Origin: Bacteroidales bacterium
GTDB taxonomy: Bacteria; Bacteroidota; Bacteroidia; Bacteroidales; 4484-276
Assembly (NCBI GenBank): GCA_014860585.1
Contig: JACZJL010000046.1
Location: 1 to 45,816, forward strand
DNA: 45,816 nt
Direction of reading: 5' to 3'
Shown: positions 14,732-24,300 of the stretch, piece after piece
Numbering within the stretch: position 1 is the stretch's first letter
How the letters are laid out: the number at the start of each line of letters is the position of its first letter
Notes under the pieces: model-generated
The model's database searches: none
What the model was told of the DNA's origin: nothing
The model's input: the letters and a program-made list of their open reading frames with translations, nothing else
Translations under genes and position numbers: made by a program

Positions 14732-15640
14732 TTAAAAATACCCTTCCCTCTTCTTCTGCTCCATGCTGCCGTCCTGGTCGAAATCAATGACACGGGTAGT
14801 GCGTTCAGATTTGGTGGCGGTCATCATCTCTTCCACGATTTTTTCGATGGTGTCGGCTTCGGATTCGATGGCGCCTGTGAGGGGGTAGCAGCCGAGTGTG
14901 CGGAATCTTACTTTTTTCATCACGGTTGTTTCGGCCAGTTCCGGAGGCATACGATCGTCGTCAACAAGGATCATGGCGCCGTTATATTCGACAATGGGAC
15001 GTTCTTTGGCGAAGTAGAGAGGCACTATCGGGATGTTTTCGAGCCGGATATACTGCCAGATATCGAGTTCGGTCCAGTTGGAAAGCGGAAAGACCCTGAT
15101 TGATTCCCCTTTGTGTACGCGGGCATTGTAGATGTTCCAGAGCTCGGGGCGCTGGTTTTTCGGGTCCCACTGGTGAAAGCGGTCGCGGAAGGAAAAGATG
15201 CGTTCTTTTGCCCTTGACTTTTCTTCGTCGCGCCGGGCGCCGCCAAAAGCAGCATCGAAACCATATCTGGTTAATCCTTCGAGCAGTGCCTGTGTTTTCA
15301 TGATGTCGGTATGTACCTTGCTGCCATGCGTGAAAGGGCCAACGCCGCTCTCGAATCCTTCTTTGTTGTAATGTACGATGAGGTCCCAGCCTTTTTCTTT
15401 CGCATAGTTGTCGCGAAACTCCACCATTTCCCTGAATTTCCATTTGGAATCGATGTGCATCAGGGGGAAGGGCACTTTTCCGGGGTAGAAAGCTTTTTCG
15501 GCGAGACGCACCATCACGGAGGAGTCTTTCCCGATGGAGTAAAGCATTACCGGGTTTTCAAATTCGGCTGCCACCTCGCGGATGACGTGTATGGCTTCGG
15601 CTTCGAGTTCCTGCAGGTTGGTCAGATTGTATCCATTCAT
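14732..15640 (-). CDS. cysD: Sulfate adenylyltransferase small subunit (CysD)
   Basis: The catalytic subunit of ATP sulfurylase, a PP-loop enzyme that forms adenosine 5'-phosphosulfate from ATP and sulfate with CysN. The motif [10 protein letters not shown] is the PP-loop; [14 protein letters not shown] and [22 protein letters not shown] are highly conserved, as is the ending LDIWQYI...[12 protein letters not shown]...[12 protein letters not shown] start it at the ATG at 15640, whose ATGA overlaps the cysC stop, giving 302 residues; the longer frame overlaps cysC. It is translationally coupled to cysC. Confidence 0.95.
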   Translation of the reverse strand: MNGYNLTNLQELEAEAIHVIREVAAEFENPVMLYSIGKDSSVMVRLAEKAFYPGKVPFPLMHIDSKWKFREMVEFRDNYAKEKGWDLIVHYNKEGFESGVGPFTHGSKVHTDIMKTQALLEGLTRYGFDAAFGGARRDEEKSRAKERIFSFRDRFHQWDPKNQRPELWNIYNARVHKGESIRVFPLSNWTELDIWQYIRLENIPIVPLYFAKERPIVEYNGAMILVDDDRMPPELAETTVMKKVRFRTLGCYPLTGAIESEADTIEKIVEEMMTATKSERTTRVIDFDQDGSMEQKKREGYF

Positions 15641-16242
15641 ACCCAATAAGTTATTTTTGGTAAAACGATGTTTAAAATTTTGTCGATACACGAACTGATG
15701 CTTAATATTGAAGTATCTACTTCCACATCGGCATTTTTCGGAGGTTCGAAAGGTGAATCAAGGCCGGTAAAGTTAGTGATTGTACCTTCACGGGCTTTTT
15801 TATATAATCCTTTTGTGTCACGCTGCTCGCACACTTCAAAAGGTGTGCTGACATAGACTTCGATAAAATTGTCACTTCCGATGATATCCATGGCCATTTG
15901 CCTGATTTCATCCGTAGGGCTGATAAATGCGTTAATAGTGATTACTCCGCTATTGATTAATAACTTGGTGACTTCGGCAATACGCCGGATGTTTTCTTTG
16001 CGGTCTTCGTTGGTGAAACTCAGGTTGTTGTTGATGCCGCTTCGAATGTTGTCGCCGTCGAGCACCTGGGTAAGATACCCGTTTCTGTTCAACCTGAGCT
16101 CCAGTTCGCGGCCTAAAGTAGTTTTTCCTGAACCTGAAAGCCCGGTGAACCAGATTACTTTTGATCGCTGTCGCAACAGCCTTTCTTTATCCTCGCGGGT
16201 GAGGATCTGATCGAAAACGGGGTAAATGTTGTGTTGTTCCAT
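15637..16242 (-). CDS. cysC: Adenylylsulfate kinase (CysC)
   Basis: Phosphorylates adenosine 5'-phosphosulfate at the 3' position to give PAPS, the sulfate donor. It has the intact P-loop [35 protein letters not shown] (substrate binding), [11 protein letters not shown], and the C-terminal [22 protein letters not shown] block. Length 201 is normal. It lies between the SLC13 permease and cysD in one direction, with a 4-bp overlap to cysD. Because the CysN-linked kinase domain is degenerate, this is the likely functional APS kinase. Confidence 0.95.
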   Translation of the reverse strand: MEQHNIYPVFDQILTREDKERLLRQRSKVIWFTGLSGSGKTTLGRELELRLNRNGYLTQVLDGDNIRSGINNNLSFTNEDRKENIRRIAEVTKLLINSGVITINAFISPTDEIRQMAMDIIGSDNFIEVYVSTPFEVCEQRDTKGLYKKAREGTITNFTGLDSPFEPPKNADVEVDTSILSISSCIDKILNIVLPKITYWV

Positions 16243-16302
16243 TTAAGAGCTGACTTTATGCTGATGAATGATGTATGTATTGTTTATTGAATGAGTAACA
16301 AA

Positions 16303-18123
16303 TTATTTAAATCCGGGGTAAATGGCCGGTAGTCCTGAGAATTGAAAGAAAAACATAAAATACATGATCAGGACCGCAACGAACATATAAATGACGGTAA
16401 GCGGGAGGCCAATCTTCAGAAAATCCCTGAAAGTGTACCCTCCGGGACCATAAACCATCAGGTTGGTTTGATAGCCAACCGGGGTCATAAAACTCGTTGC
16501 AGCACCAAAAGTCATGACCATAACCAGCGGGAACGGGTTGACTCCAAGTTTGGCCGCGATGCTCAAAACGATGGGGAAGAGCACGGCAACCACGGCTGCG
16601 TTGGTGATGAAAGAGGTAAGGACTGCGGCTACTATAAAAAGGCCGAATAAGAAGGTCAATGAACCCAGTGGCAGCAGCAGGTTAATGAACGCGCTCCCGA
16701 TGTGTTCGGCTACTCCCGATTTGATCATCGCCAAACCTAAGGCGAGGGACATGGCAAGGATGATGGCCAGGTTAAAATCAACACTTTTCACCAGATCTTT
16801 TGGGTTCATCAGTTTAAGCAGCAGTGCTACGGTGACCAGGATGGCCAGTGAAGTGAACAAGGGAACAATTTTGAAACCTGCCAGGAAAATGGCAAGGATC
16901 AACCCGCCAATCACCAGGTAGGGTTCATAGAACTTTGGTTTTCGAAAGTCTTTGATGCGCGATATCAAATAAAAGTCCTGGGTATTTTTGCTCAGGTTGT
17001 TGAAATCCCTTCCGGTGATGACCAGTAAAACATCACCCGGTTTCAGCCTTACGTCCCCTATCTTTCCCGAAAGGCGCTCCCCGTTGCGGTGCACAGCAAT
17101 TACTGCAGCATCAAATTTGCTCCGAAACATGGATTCTTTTACAGTTTGTCCTACAATTGATGCGTTGTAGGAGATCACAATTTCGATGGCTTCGGTGTAT
17201 GACTTCCGGCTGTACATGCCAATTTCGGACAGTTCGAGCCCGGTATTGGAATTGACCAGGTCGGTGATCGTATTTGTTTCACCTGCAAAGACGAGGATGT
17301 CGTCGGAGTGCAATATTTCGTGAGGACTGACAGGGCGTATCTGATCTTGTCCGCGGATAATTTCAGCCAGGAAGAGCCCTTTGAGGTTTCTCAGGCTGGC
17401 ATCCTTCACCGTCATTCCGGCAAGGGAAGAATTAGAACGGATGCGGGTCTGAACAAGATAACTCCGTGTATTCTGCACAAAATCCTTGTAAACATCCTGA
17501 CGGTCGGGCAACAGCCGTTGAGCAAAGAAATACATGTAAAAGAATCCGATAAAGATCATCGGAACACCAATGTAAGCAAAATCAAACAGGTGAAAGGGTT
17601 TGAAATCCGGAATTACCGTTTGTGCCTGGATAAGTCCATTCACAATAAGGTTGGTCGATGTCCCTATCAATGTGGCACTGCCGCCGATGATAGCGGCATA
17701 GGAGAGGGGAATCAGCAGTTTTGACGGGCTGACATTGTTGCGCTTGGACCAGGCACTGACATAGGGCATCATCACTGCAACGAGTGGTGTGTTATTCAGC
17801 ATCGAGGAGAGTAGTGAGATACTGATATATACCCGGCCAAGAAAGTTCTTATAGGTTGTGCTTCCCCGGAACACCCTGTTGAGGAAACCTTCCAGTACCC
17901 CTGTATTTCGGATCATCTGCCCTATGAGCAGCAGGAGGATGATGACCATGATCTGCTCGTTGGCGAAACCGCTTAAAATTTCATTGGGCGTTAATACACC
18001 CAGGATACCCAGCACCAGTATGCCTATGATGAAGGTAAACGCCGGTCCAATCAAATCAGCATACAGTGAAATGATGATGAACAGGATAACTACAAGAACT
18101 ATGATACTGTCGTAATTGAGCAT
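16303..18123 (-). CDS. SLC13-family anion permease with two RCK_C (TrkA-C) domains, probable sulfate importer
   Basis: A 606-residue inner-membrane transporter. About six hydrophobic segments occupy residues 1-200, then two soluble TrkA-C-like domains (about 225-300 and 310-385, the second ending GDVRLKPGDVLLVITG), then about six more membrane segments. GGSATLIGTSTNLIVNG and FGAATSFMTPVGYQTNLMVYGPG are the paired re-entrant SLC13 signature loops. Sodium-coupled uptake of sulfate is inferred from its place directly ahead of cysC-cysD. The gap to the upstream UpxY gene is 11 bp. Confidence 0.9.
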   Translation of the reverse strand: MLNYDSIIVLVVILFIIISLYADLIGPAFTFIIGILVLGILGVLTPNEILSGFANEQIMVIILLLLIGQMIRNTGVLEGFLNRVFRGSTTYKNFLGRVYISISLLSSMLNNTPLVAVMMPYVSAWSKRNNVSPSKLLIPLSYAAIIGGSATLIGTSTNLIVNGLIQAQTVIPDFKPFHLFDFAYIGVPMIFIGFFYMYFFAQRLLPDRQDVYKDFVQNTRSYLVQTRIRSNSSLAGMTVKDASLRNLKGLFLAEIIRGQDQIRPVSPHEILHSDDILVFAGETNTITDLVNSNTGLELSEIGMYSRKSYTEAIEIVISYNASIVGQTVKESMFRSKFDAAVIAVHRNGERLSGKIGDVRLKPGDVLLVITGRDFNNLSKNTQDFYLISRIKDFRKPKFYEPYLVIGGLILAIFLAGFKIVPLFTSLAILVTVALLLKLMNPKDLVKSVDFNLAIILAMSLALGLAMIKSGVAEHIGSAFINLLLPLGSLTFLFGLFIVAAVLTSFITNAAVVAVLFPIVLSIAAKLGVNPFPLVMVMTFGAATSFMTPVGYQTNLMVYGPGGYTFRDFLKIGLPLTVIYMFVAVLIMYFMFFFQFSGLPAIYPGFK

Positions 18124-18134
18124 AATGTTAACTG

Positions 18135-18665
18135 TTATACCTGCAGCAAAGGTTTCTGTAACTGGCTTCTTGGTACTGTAGCCACAACCGATAACCCGAT
18201 CTGTTCGATCCGGATCATCACCTTATTCTTATTCACCCTGATTACCTCCCCGCTCACCCCATTAAGCATTCCGGAAGAAACCTGCACTTTATCTCCTTTT
18301 TGAACCTTGATCCGGTAGCCTTGTGTTTGACGTAAAAACTCCCTGATGTTGTCAATCTCCCGCTGGCGCACGATAGCTGGTTGTTTGAGGTAATACACGA
18401 ACCTCACCACACCGGCAACCCTGAGCACCGATGATAACTCTGTTTCTTTTAACCTGACAAAAATATAAGAATTAAACAAAGGTACTTCAACCATTTTTCG
18501 CCTGTCGCTCCACTGACGTTCGGTAACATAGGTTGGCATGTAACTCTCAATCAGCTCATCCAGCAAGCGGTCATAAACCTTCTTTTCCGAGCGTGGAGCT
18601 GTGTAAATCACATACCACTGGTATTCGGGTTTAACTATTTTGATTTCATCGAGCTGATTTTCCAT
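18135..18665 (-). CDS. UpxY/LoaP-like NusG paralogue (transcription antiterminator)
   Basis: A 176-residue NusG-like protein: an N-terminal NGN domain (QWYVIYTAPRSEKKVYDRLLDE, VPLFNSYIFVRL) and a C-terminal KOW domain (KGDKVQVSSGMLNGVSGEVIRV). Specialised paralogues of this type in Bacteroidota capsule operons bind RNA polymerase near the operon start and prevent premature termination across the long unit. It stands at the head of the SLC13-cysC-cysD group and downstream of wlbA, so it probably controls the genes after it. Confidence 0.88.
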   Translation of the reverse strand: MENQLDEIKIVKPEYQWYVIYTAPRSEKKVYDRLLDELIESYMPTYVTERQWSDRRKMVEVPLFNSYIFVRLKETELSSVLRVAGVVRFVYYLKQPAIVRQREIDNIREFLRQTQGYRIKVQKGDKVQVSSGMLNGVSGEVIRVNKNKVMIRIEQIGLSVVATVPRSQLQKPLLQV

Positions 18666-18715
18666 TCCTGATTCAGGTTTTTAAAGATCACTGATCTAAC
18701 GATGGCAGTGAGGAA

Positions 18716-19630
18716 CTATTTAGTGAAGTTACGGATTTTGTGTACGATCTCAATACCGTGTCTTGCTTCTTCCAATCCGTAACCTTCGCCACTCAGGATT
18801 TTTTGATAAGTGACCGTGTGCAGATCATTGAACCCATCGCTGAATTCGATCTCTTCCCCTTCGATTTTAACCGAGCGGTAGGTTCGCTGACCACGCAGCA
18901 GCACTTCGGCAGGAATATCAGCCATATCAAGACTGAGCTGCCATCTTACCTTTGCCCGCTCCAACTCGAGGTAGCCGCTGGCTTTATCAGGTTGTGAAAG
19001 GGTGACCTGCAAATCTTTAATGCTTCCGAAAATCCATGTGAGCATGTCGAAGAAATGGACACCGATGTTAGTGGCCACCCCCCCTGATTTCTGCATGTCC
19101 CCTTTCCAGGAGATGTGATACCAGCGTCCCCGTGAGGTTAAATATGTCAGATCAATGTCATAGATTTTATCTATTGGTCCTTCTTCCACCCTTTTTTTAA
19201 GCGCCACGATCGAAGGGTGATAACGGAGTTGGAGGACGGTGTAGATTTTTTTTCCGCTCTCTTTTTCAATTTCCTGTAAAGCGTCCACATTCCATGGATT
19301 CAGTACGATCGGCTTTTCACAAATGGCGTGAGCTTCATTGCGCAGCGCAAGACGGATGTGGGCATCGTGAAGGTAGTTTGGTGAACAAATACTCACATAA
19401 TGCACCTGCTCGCCGGTATTTTTCCTCCTCAATTTATCCAGGTGCCTGTCGAAACGCTCCGGTTCGGTAAAGAAATTACACTCAGGAAAGTAACTGTCGA
19501 GGATTCCGACGCTGTCGAACGGATCGAGCGCCGCAACCAGGTTGTTCCCGGTGTCGCGGATGGCTTTCAGATGACGCGGGGCGATGTATCCGGCAGCACC
19601 AATAAGTGCGAAATTGTATTTTTTATCCAT
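18716..19630 (-). CDS. wlbA: Gfo/Idh/MocA oxidoreductase, WlbA/WbpB type (UDP-GlcNAcA 3-dehydrogenase)
   Basis: A 304-residue NAD-dependent oxidoreductase. The N-terminal nucleotide fold begins FALIGAAGYIAPRHLKAI; CEKPIVLNPWNVDALQEIE is the WlbA-type version of the catalytic EKP motif; WKGDMQKSGGVATNIGVHFFDML follows in the substrate domain. WlbA oxidises C3 of UDP-N-acetylglucosaminuronic acid on the way to UDP-diacetamido-mannuronic acid. No transaminase or acetyltransferase partner is in the window; partners may be further along the locus. It precedes the UpxY gene by 51 bp. Confidence 0.85.
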   Translation of the reverse strand: MDKKYNFALIGAAGYIAPRHLKAIRDTGNNLVAALDPFDSVGILDSYFPECNFFTEPERFDRHLDKLRRKNTGEQVHYVSICSPNYLHDAHIRLALRNEAHAICEKPIVLNPWNVDALQEIEKESGKKIYTVLQLRYHPSIVALKKRVEEGPIDKIYDIDLTYLTSRGRWYHISWKGDMQKSGGVATNIGVHFFDMLTWIFGSIKDLQVTLSQPDKASGYLELERAKVRWQLSLDMADIPAEVLLRGQRTYRSVKIEGEEIEFSDGFNDLHTVTYQKILSGEGYGLEEARHGIEIVHKIRNFTK

Positions 19631-19634
19631 TTGG

Positions 19635-19810
19635 TTTTGTGTTCAGTGTTTAGAGTTTAGTGTTCGGTGTTTTTTGTTAATTGTTTGACGTTTGGCGTTT
19701 GATGTTTGGCGTTTGACGTTTGGGGTTTGGGGTTCATTACATCTCAAACTCTGAACTATTAAACCTCCAACCTCGAACCTCGAACCTCGAACCTCGAACC
19801 TCCAACCTCC
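19635..19810. repeat. Two opposed heptamer arrays between wlbA and the LutA-like gene
   Basis: Positions 19635-19732 are fourteen in-phase heptamers (TTTTGTG, TTCAGTG, TTTAGAG, TTTAGTG, then TTTGACG, TTTGGCG, TTTGATG and TTTGGGG types). Positions 19762-19810 are seven more, AACCTCC or AACCTCG, so on the opposite strand they read GGAGGTT/CGAGGTT. AACTTTTT octamers follow to 19835. The two arrays face each other with no gene between them. Confidence 0.9.
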
Positions 19811-19816
19811 AACTTT

Positions 19817-20563
19817 TTAACTTTTTAACTTTTCAACTTCCAATCCCATCCCTTTTGCCAGTAAATCAATGATATGTATGGTTTTAATGTTCAGCTTCTG
19901 CTGTGCGATGTAGGATGAAAGATGTAACAGACAGGACTGATCGGTGGAGACAATGTATTGAGCACCGGTTTCGAGTGCATTTTCCACTTTTTGCTGCGCC
20001 ATGGCTGTGGAAATCGGTTCATGCTTAATGGCAAATGTTCCTCCAAATCCGCAACAGGTTTCGGTGTCAGCCATTTCGACCAGTTCGAGTCCTTTAACTT
20101 TGCTCAGCAAAAGTCTTGGCTCATCTTTCAATCTGTATTCCCGCAAGGCTGCGCAGGAGTCATGATAAGTGACTTTGGCTTCGAACGTTGCACCCAGGTC
20201 ATCCTTCTTTAACACATTGACCAGAAAATCGGTAATTTCAAAAAGGTTTGCCCGCAATTTCCTGTTTTCGAGATGCCATGGTGAATTGTAAAACAGTTTT
20301 TCGAAGTAATTCTGCACATATCCAAGGCAGGAAGCCGACAGTCCGACCACAGGTCTGCCAGTGTTGAAATCCTGGATGAATTTCACCCCCAGTTCACGTG
20401 CTTCATCCCAGAACCCGCTGTTAAAAGCCATTTGCCCGCAACAGGTCTGGTTGGGGTTGTAATGTACTTTCACACCGAGTTTTTCCAATACTTTAACCAT
20501 GTTAAACCCCGTCTCAGGGTAGAGCTGATCAATAAAGCAGGGAATAAAGATGTCCACTTCCAT
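19817..20563 (-). CDS. lutA: CCG-domain Fe-S protein, LutA/YkgE family
   Basis: A 248-residue protein with two cysteine-rich CCG domains: an N-terminal PCF...TCCGQMAFNSG and a C-terminal TCCGFGGTFAIKHEPIS, plus STDQSCLLHL. LutA works with LutB and LutC to oxidise L-lactate, passing electrons through Fe-S centres. No LutB or LutC is seen in this window, so the assignment is to the family rather than a proven lactate role. It is the first gene of the minus-strand run here, with a TAnnTTTG promoter 26 bp upstream. Confidence 0.8.
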   Translation of the reverse strand: MEVDIFIPCFIDQLYPETGFNMVKVLEKLGVKVHYNPNQTCCGQMAFNSGFWDEARELGVKFIQDFNTGRPVVGLSASCLGYVQNYFEKLFYNSPWHLENRKLRANLFEITDFLVNVLKKDDLGATFEAKVTYHDSCAALREYRLKDEPRLLLSKVKGLELVEMADTETCCGFGGTFAIKHEPISTAMAQQKVENALETGAQYIVSTDQSCLLHLSSYIAQQKLNIKTIHIIDLLAKGMGLEVEKLKS

Positions 20564-20588
20564 CAGGTCAGGCGTTTTAAATTTCGGG

Positions 20589-20596
20589 CAAAAGTA
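20589..20596 (-). promoter_or_regulatory. Bacteroidota -7 element TACTTTTG ahead of lutA
   Basis: On the minus strand this reads TACTTTTG, matching the TAnnTTTG consensus, about 26 nt ahead of the ATG at 20563. I see no clear TTTG -33 element. Confidence 0.55.
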
Positions 20597-20639
20597 AGGT
20601 TTTTTCGCTGTTGACCTGCAGGGTAACTGTTAATAGTTG

Positions 20640-21115
20640 GTGAACGCAAGAAAACTATTCATGTTGATCACTTCTTTCCTGAGAATGTCGGGAAGGACGG
20701 GGCACTCCTGATTTCCAACGGTTCTGGGTAAATCCAGACTTTTGGGTCAGCTTCATCTCAAAATTCATTGATTAAGAATATTTTCAATTTTAGTCGGACA
20801 ATTTTGATTTCAAAACCTGTCTGATATTGCATCTTTTCTGATGAATGATGAGCCAGCAAGGGTGATGAAATTTATGTGTAAGAATTGGCTGACCGGTAAA
20901 AAATTCAAATTTAACACCCGGCCTTCAGGTTAAAAATTATTAATTTCATGGTTTTCCTGTCCTGGTTTTTTACTCATATGTCAAAAATCAGTAATGGAAT
21001 ATCCGGTTTCTTACATCCCAAAACAACCATACATTGAATAGATTACGATGATGGTGGTTTAAAAACCGGCTTTCTATTTAAATTGAATACAAATTAGGAG
21101 TTAAAAAACTATTTT
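20640..21115. other. Gene-free stretch upstream of the giant gene
   Basis: No coding frame of recognisable content is visible between the lutA promoter and the plus-strand promoter at 21116. The sequence is AT-rich and I see no clear repeats or structured RNA. Confidence 0.5.
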
Positions 21116-21144
21116 TTTGGTAAAGGAAAAAAAATTTATATTTG
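21116..21144 (+). promoter_or_regulatory. Bacteroidota promoter for the giant secreted protein operon
   Basis: TTTG at 21116-21119 and TATATTTG at 21137-21144 match the -33 and -7 consensus (TTTG / TAnnTTTG) with 17 nt between them. Transcription would start near 21150, ahead of the small ORF at 21176. Confidence 0.75.
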
Positions 21145-21175
21145 CGGTATCAGAAAATTTAAAAAAAGGAGGCCG

Positions 21176-21292
21176 ATGAACATTAGTTACAAACCATTTC
21201 CCACCAGACTATTTTCCTCCGGGCTTAAGCATTTTTCAGAGGCTTACTGCTACCAGAGGGTTTATTCATTTATCAATCAAGAAATTAGTTAA
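21176..21292 (+). CDS. Small ORF (38 codons) with a perfect Shine-Dalgarno
   Basis: ATG at 21176 is preceded by AAAAAGGAGGCCG, an unusually strong ribosome binding site for a Bacteroidota genome. The frame gives MNISYKPFPTRLFSSGLKHF and ends QEIS before TAA at 21290-21292. It is basic and aromatic, with no match I recognise. It lies between the promoter and the giant gene (21330), so it may be a leader peptide that shapes expression, or chance. Confidence 0.5.
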   Translation: MNISYKPFPTRLFSSGLKHFSEAYCYQRVYSFINQEIS

Positions 21293-21329
21293 ATTCAATT
21301 TTTTATTTATTAATTTAAACCTAACGTTT

Positions 21330-24300
21330 ATGAGAAAAGTTACAAGTTTACTTTTATTGATGCTAATCGCCATTGCGATGAGCGTCAGTGGACAGCTAAG
21401 CGTGTATGAGTTCAGCCAGTCTTCTGGGACTTACACCCCTATCACTGGCGGAGCAGTACATGCAACAGACACATGGGATGACGCGATGATTCCCAGTATT
21501 GCGCTCGGTTTTACCTTTAATTATCTAGGTGTGGATTACACCCAGGTAACCATTTCCCCCAATGGTTATGTAATTTTTGGAGGAACTGCAACATTGGGGT
21601 ATTCTCCTATTTCTTCCACTACTGCTGCTCCAGGATGTGCTGCGGCCATTGGTCGCGATCTGCAGGGGCGCACAGGAAGTGAAATCCGTTCTGAAACCAT
21701 TGGCTCAGCCGGTGATTACATTTATGTAGTTCAGTGGACTGATGCCAAACGTTATGGTACGAGCTATCCAGACGAGTACCTGGATTTTCAGATCAGGTTA
21801 TATGAGAATGGCAATAAGATCGAATTTGTTTATGGAGATTTTATTGGCTCAGCCTATGCCACTCCGGTTCATCCAGAAGTTGGACTCAGGGGTGCTACAA
21901 ATGCCGATTACAAAAATCGTACTACTGCAACCGATTGGTTAGCTACCACATCAGGTGCTATCAACACCGCAACTTGTGCTATCACCAGCACTGTTATCCC
22001 TCCAGCCGGGTTGAGTTTTCTTTATTCACTTGCAAGCTGTCCGGCGCCTAACACTTTAGTTGCTAGTAATCTCACAACAACTACTGCTGATTTAGGATGG
22101 ACACCTTTTGGCACTGAGGCATTATGGAATCTGGAATGGGGATCTGCTGGGTTTATCCCCGGAGCTGGTACGCTTGTACAAGGACTGACCTCCCCGTCCT
22201 ACCAGTTAACAAATCTTACTCCGGTAACCAACTACGAATTTTATGTTCAGGCAGACTGCGGAACTGACGAAGTGAGTGAATGGGCTGGTCCCTATTCATT
22301 CTGGACAACAGCAGATCCTCTCTCCGGAAGCTACACGATCAACAGCACACTGCCTACGGGTGGAACCAATTTCAACAACTTTACCGATTTTGCCACTGCC
22401 ATCAATCTTGGCGGGTTTGCAGGTCCAGTAATTGTTGATGTAGTTGCAGGAACAGGGCCATATACTGAGCAAATTATTCTTGGTCAGTTACCAAACAGTA
22501 GTGATGTTAACACACTTACGATCAATGGTAACGGAGAAACACTTCAGTATCTTTCTACCAATACCAACGAACGCGCAACGTTGAAGATGAACGGAACTGA
22601 TTATGTTACAATTGATAACATGATCTTCAAATCGCTTGGTACTTTAACCACTGAATACGGTTTTACGGTGCAATTGATGAACAATGCCGATTATAACACT
22701 TTCACCAATTGCGAGTTTATCACCGATTTAACCACGACAAGTTCCAACTTTGCTGCTTTTGTCACAAGTAACAGCGCTACGGCAGCTACTTCAGCCGGGC
22801 TGGCAGCCAGTTATCTGACTGTTGATAATTGTACTGCTATTGGTGGTTATTATGGTCTCGTAGTAAATGGACCAACCGCTGCTCCATATTCAATGGACAA
22901 TGTGATTACAAACAATACCATCAAGGATTTCCACCTCTATGGCTTGTACCTGCGTGGACAAAACAATGGTTTGTTTGCGAACAATGAAATCTCAAGACCG
23001 ACAAGAACTACTACAGGAACTCTTTACATGCTCTATCTGACACAAAACATGTCCGGTTCATTGATCGATGGAAATCATGTTTTTGATCTATCACCCTCTG
23101 TTGTTTCAACAAGCACTGCCTATGGCTTTTATGGCACCACTGTATCGGCTGATGCCGGCAATGAATTGTTGATCTCTAACAACATTGTACATGGTTACGG
23201 AAATATGAATAGTATTCAATATGGTATTTACTTTAGCACATTGGCCAGTTCAGGGAATACCAGGATTTACCACAATACAATTGCCCTTGACTACATCAAC
23301 CATAGTGGTTCATCTGTGATCAGGGGAATTTACCATACGGGTGCTACTGCTTTGGGAATTGATATCAAAAACAATATCATATCAATCCTGAGTAATTCAA
23401 CAGGTGCAAAGCATTGTATTTATCTCTTTACAAATACTGCAGTGATTACATCAAATTACAATGTCTTTAACATTGGCGCCACTGCCGGAACCAACTATGT
23501 AGGATATTTTAATGCGATTAACTACAATTTAGCTGATTGGCAAACTGCAGGATATGATGTGAATAGTATTGAAGCAGATCCGCTTTACATTGATCTGTTT
23601 GGAGGCAACCTGATGCCACAGGCCGCAGCCATTGACAACTTTGGTACTGATCTTCTGGCTTTTGTACCCGAAGATTTTTATGGCGTAGCGCGTACAACCA
23701 CTCCTGACCCAGGCGCCATTGAGTTCCTTCCTGCTGATTGTCTTGCACCATCAGGTCTGAACCTTGCCGGTGTAACTGCTGAATCAGCGACTATTGGCTG
23801 GACGGCAAATAATGGAGAAACGATGTGGAACCTCGAATGGGGAGCTGCCGGATACCCGTTCGGCACCGGAACACCGCTGACCGGCATTACTGCCAATCCA
23901 TACCTGATTGAAGGGTTGACACCGGAAACAAGCTATGATGTTTACGTTCAGGCTGATTGCAGCACGGATGAAACTAGCGCATGGGTCGGACCGTTCACCT
24001 TTGCCACTCCTCCTTCCTGTCTGCCTCCGACTGATCTTGGCGTAATTGACCTGACAGCAACCACTGCAACTTTGATCTGGACTGCCGGAGGAGATGAAAC
24101 GTTGTGGAACATTGAGTGGGGCGCAGAAGGTTTTGCACAGGGCTCAGGCACTGTGGTTACAGGTGTGAATGATACTTCATACGATTTAACAGGCCTTACT
24201 GCACAAACAGGTTACGACTTCTACGCGCAGGCTGATTGTGGATCTGAAGCTGTAAGCCCTTGGGCTGGTCCTTTTAACTTTGAAACCCCGTGCGCTGCAT

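Noticed and set aside
14982-15443. Reverse-frame ORF within cysD (153 codons)
   Set aside because: It lies entirely inside a strongly conserved gene in another frame and its translation is compositionally odd (runs of Arg) with no recognisable domain.
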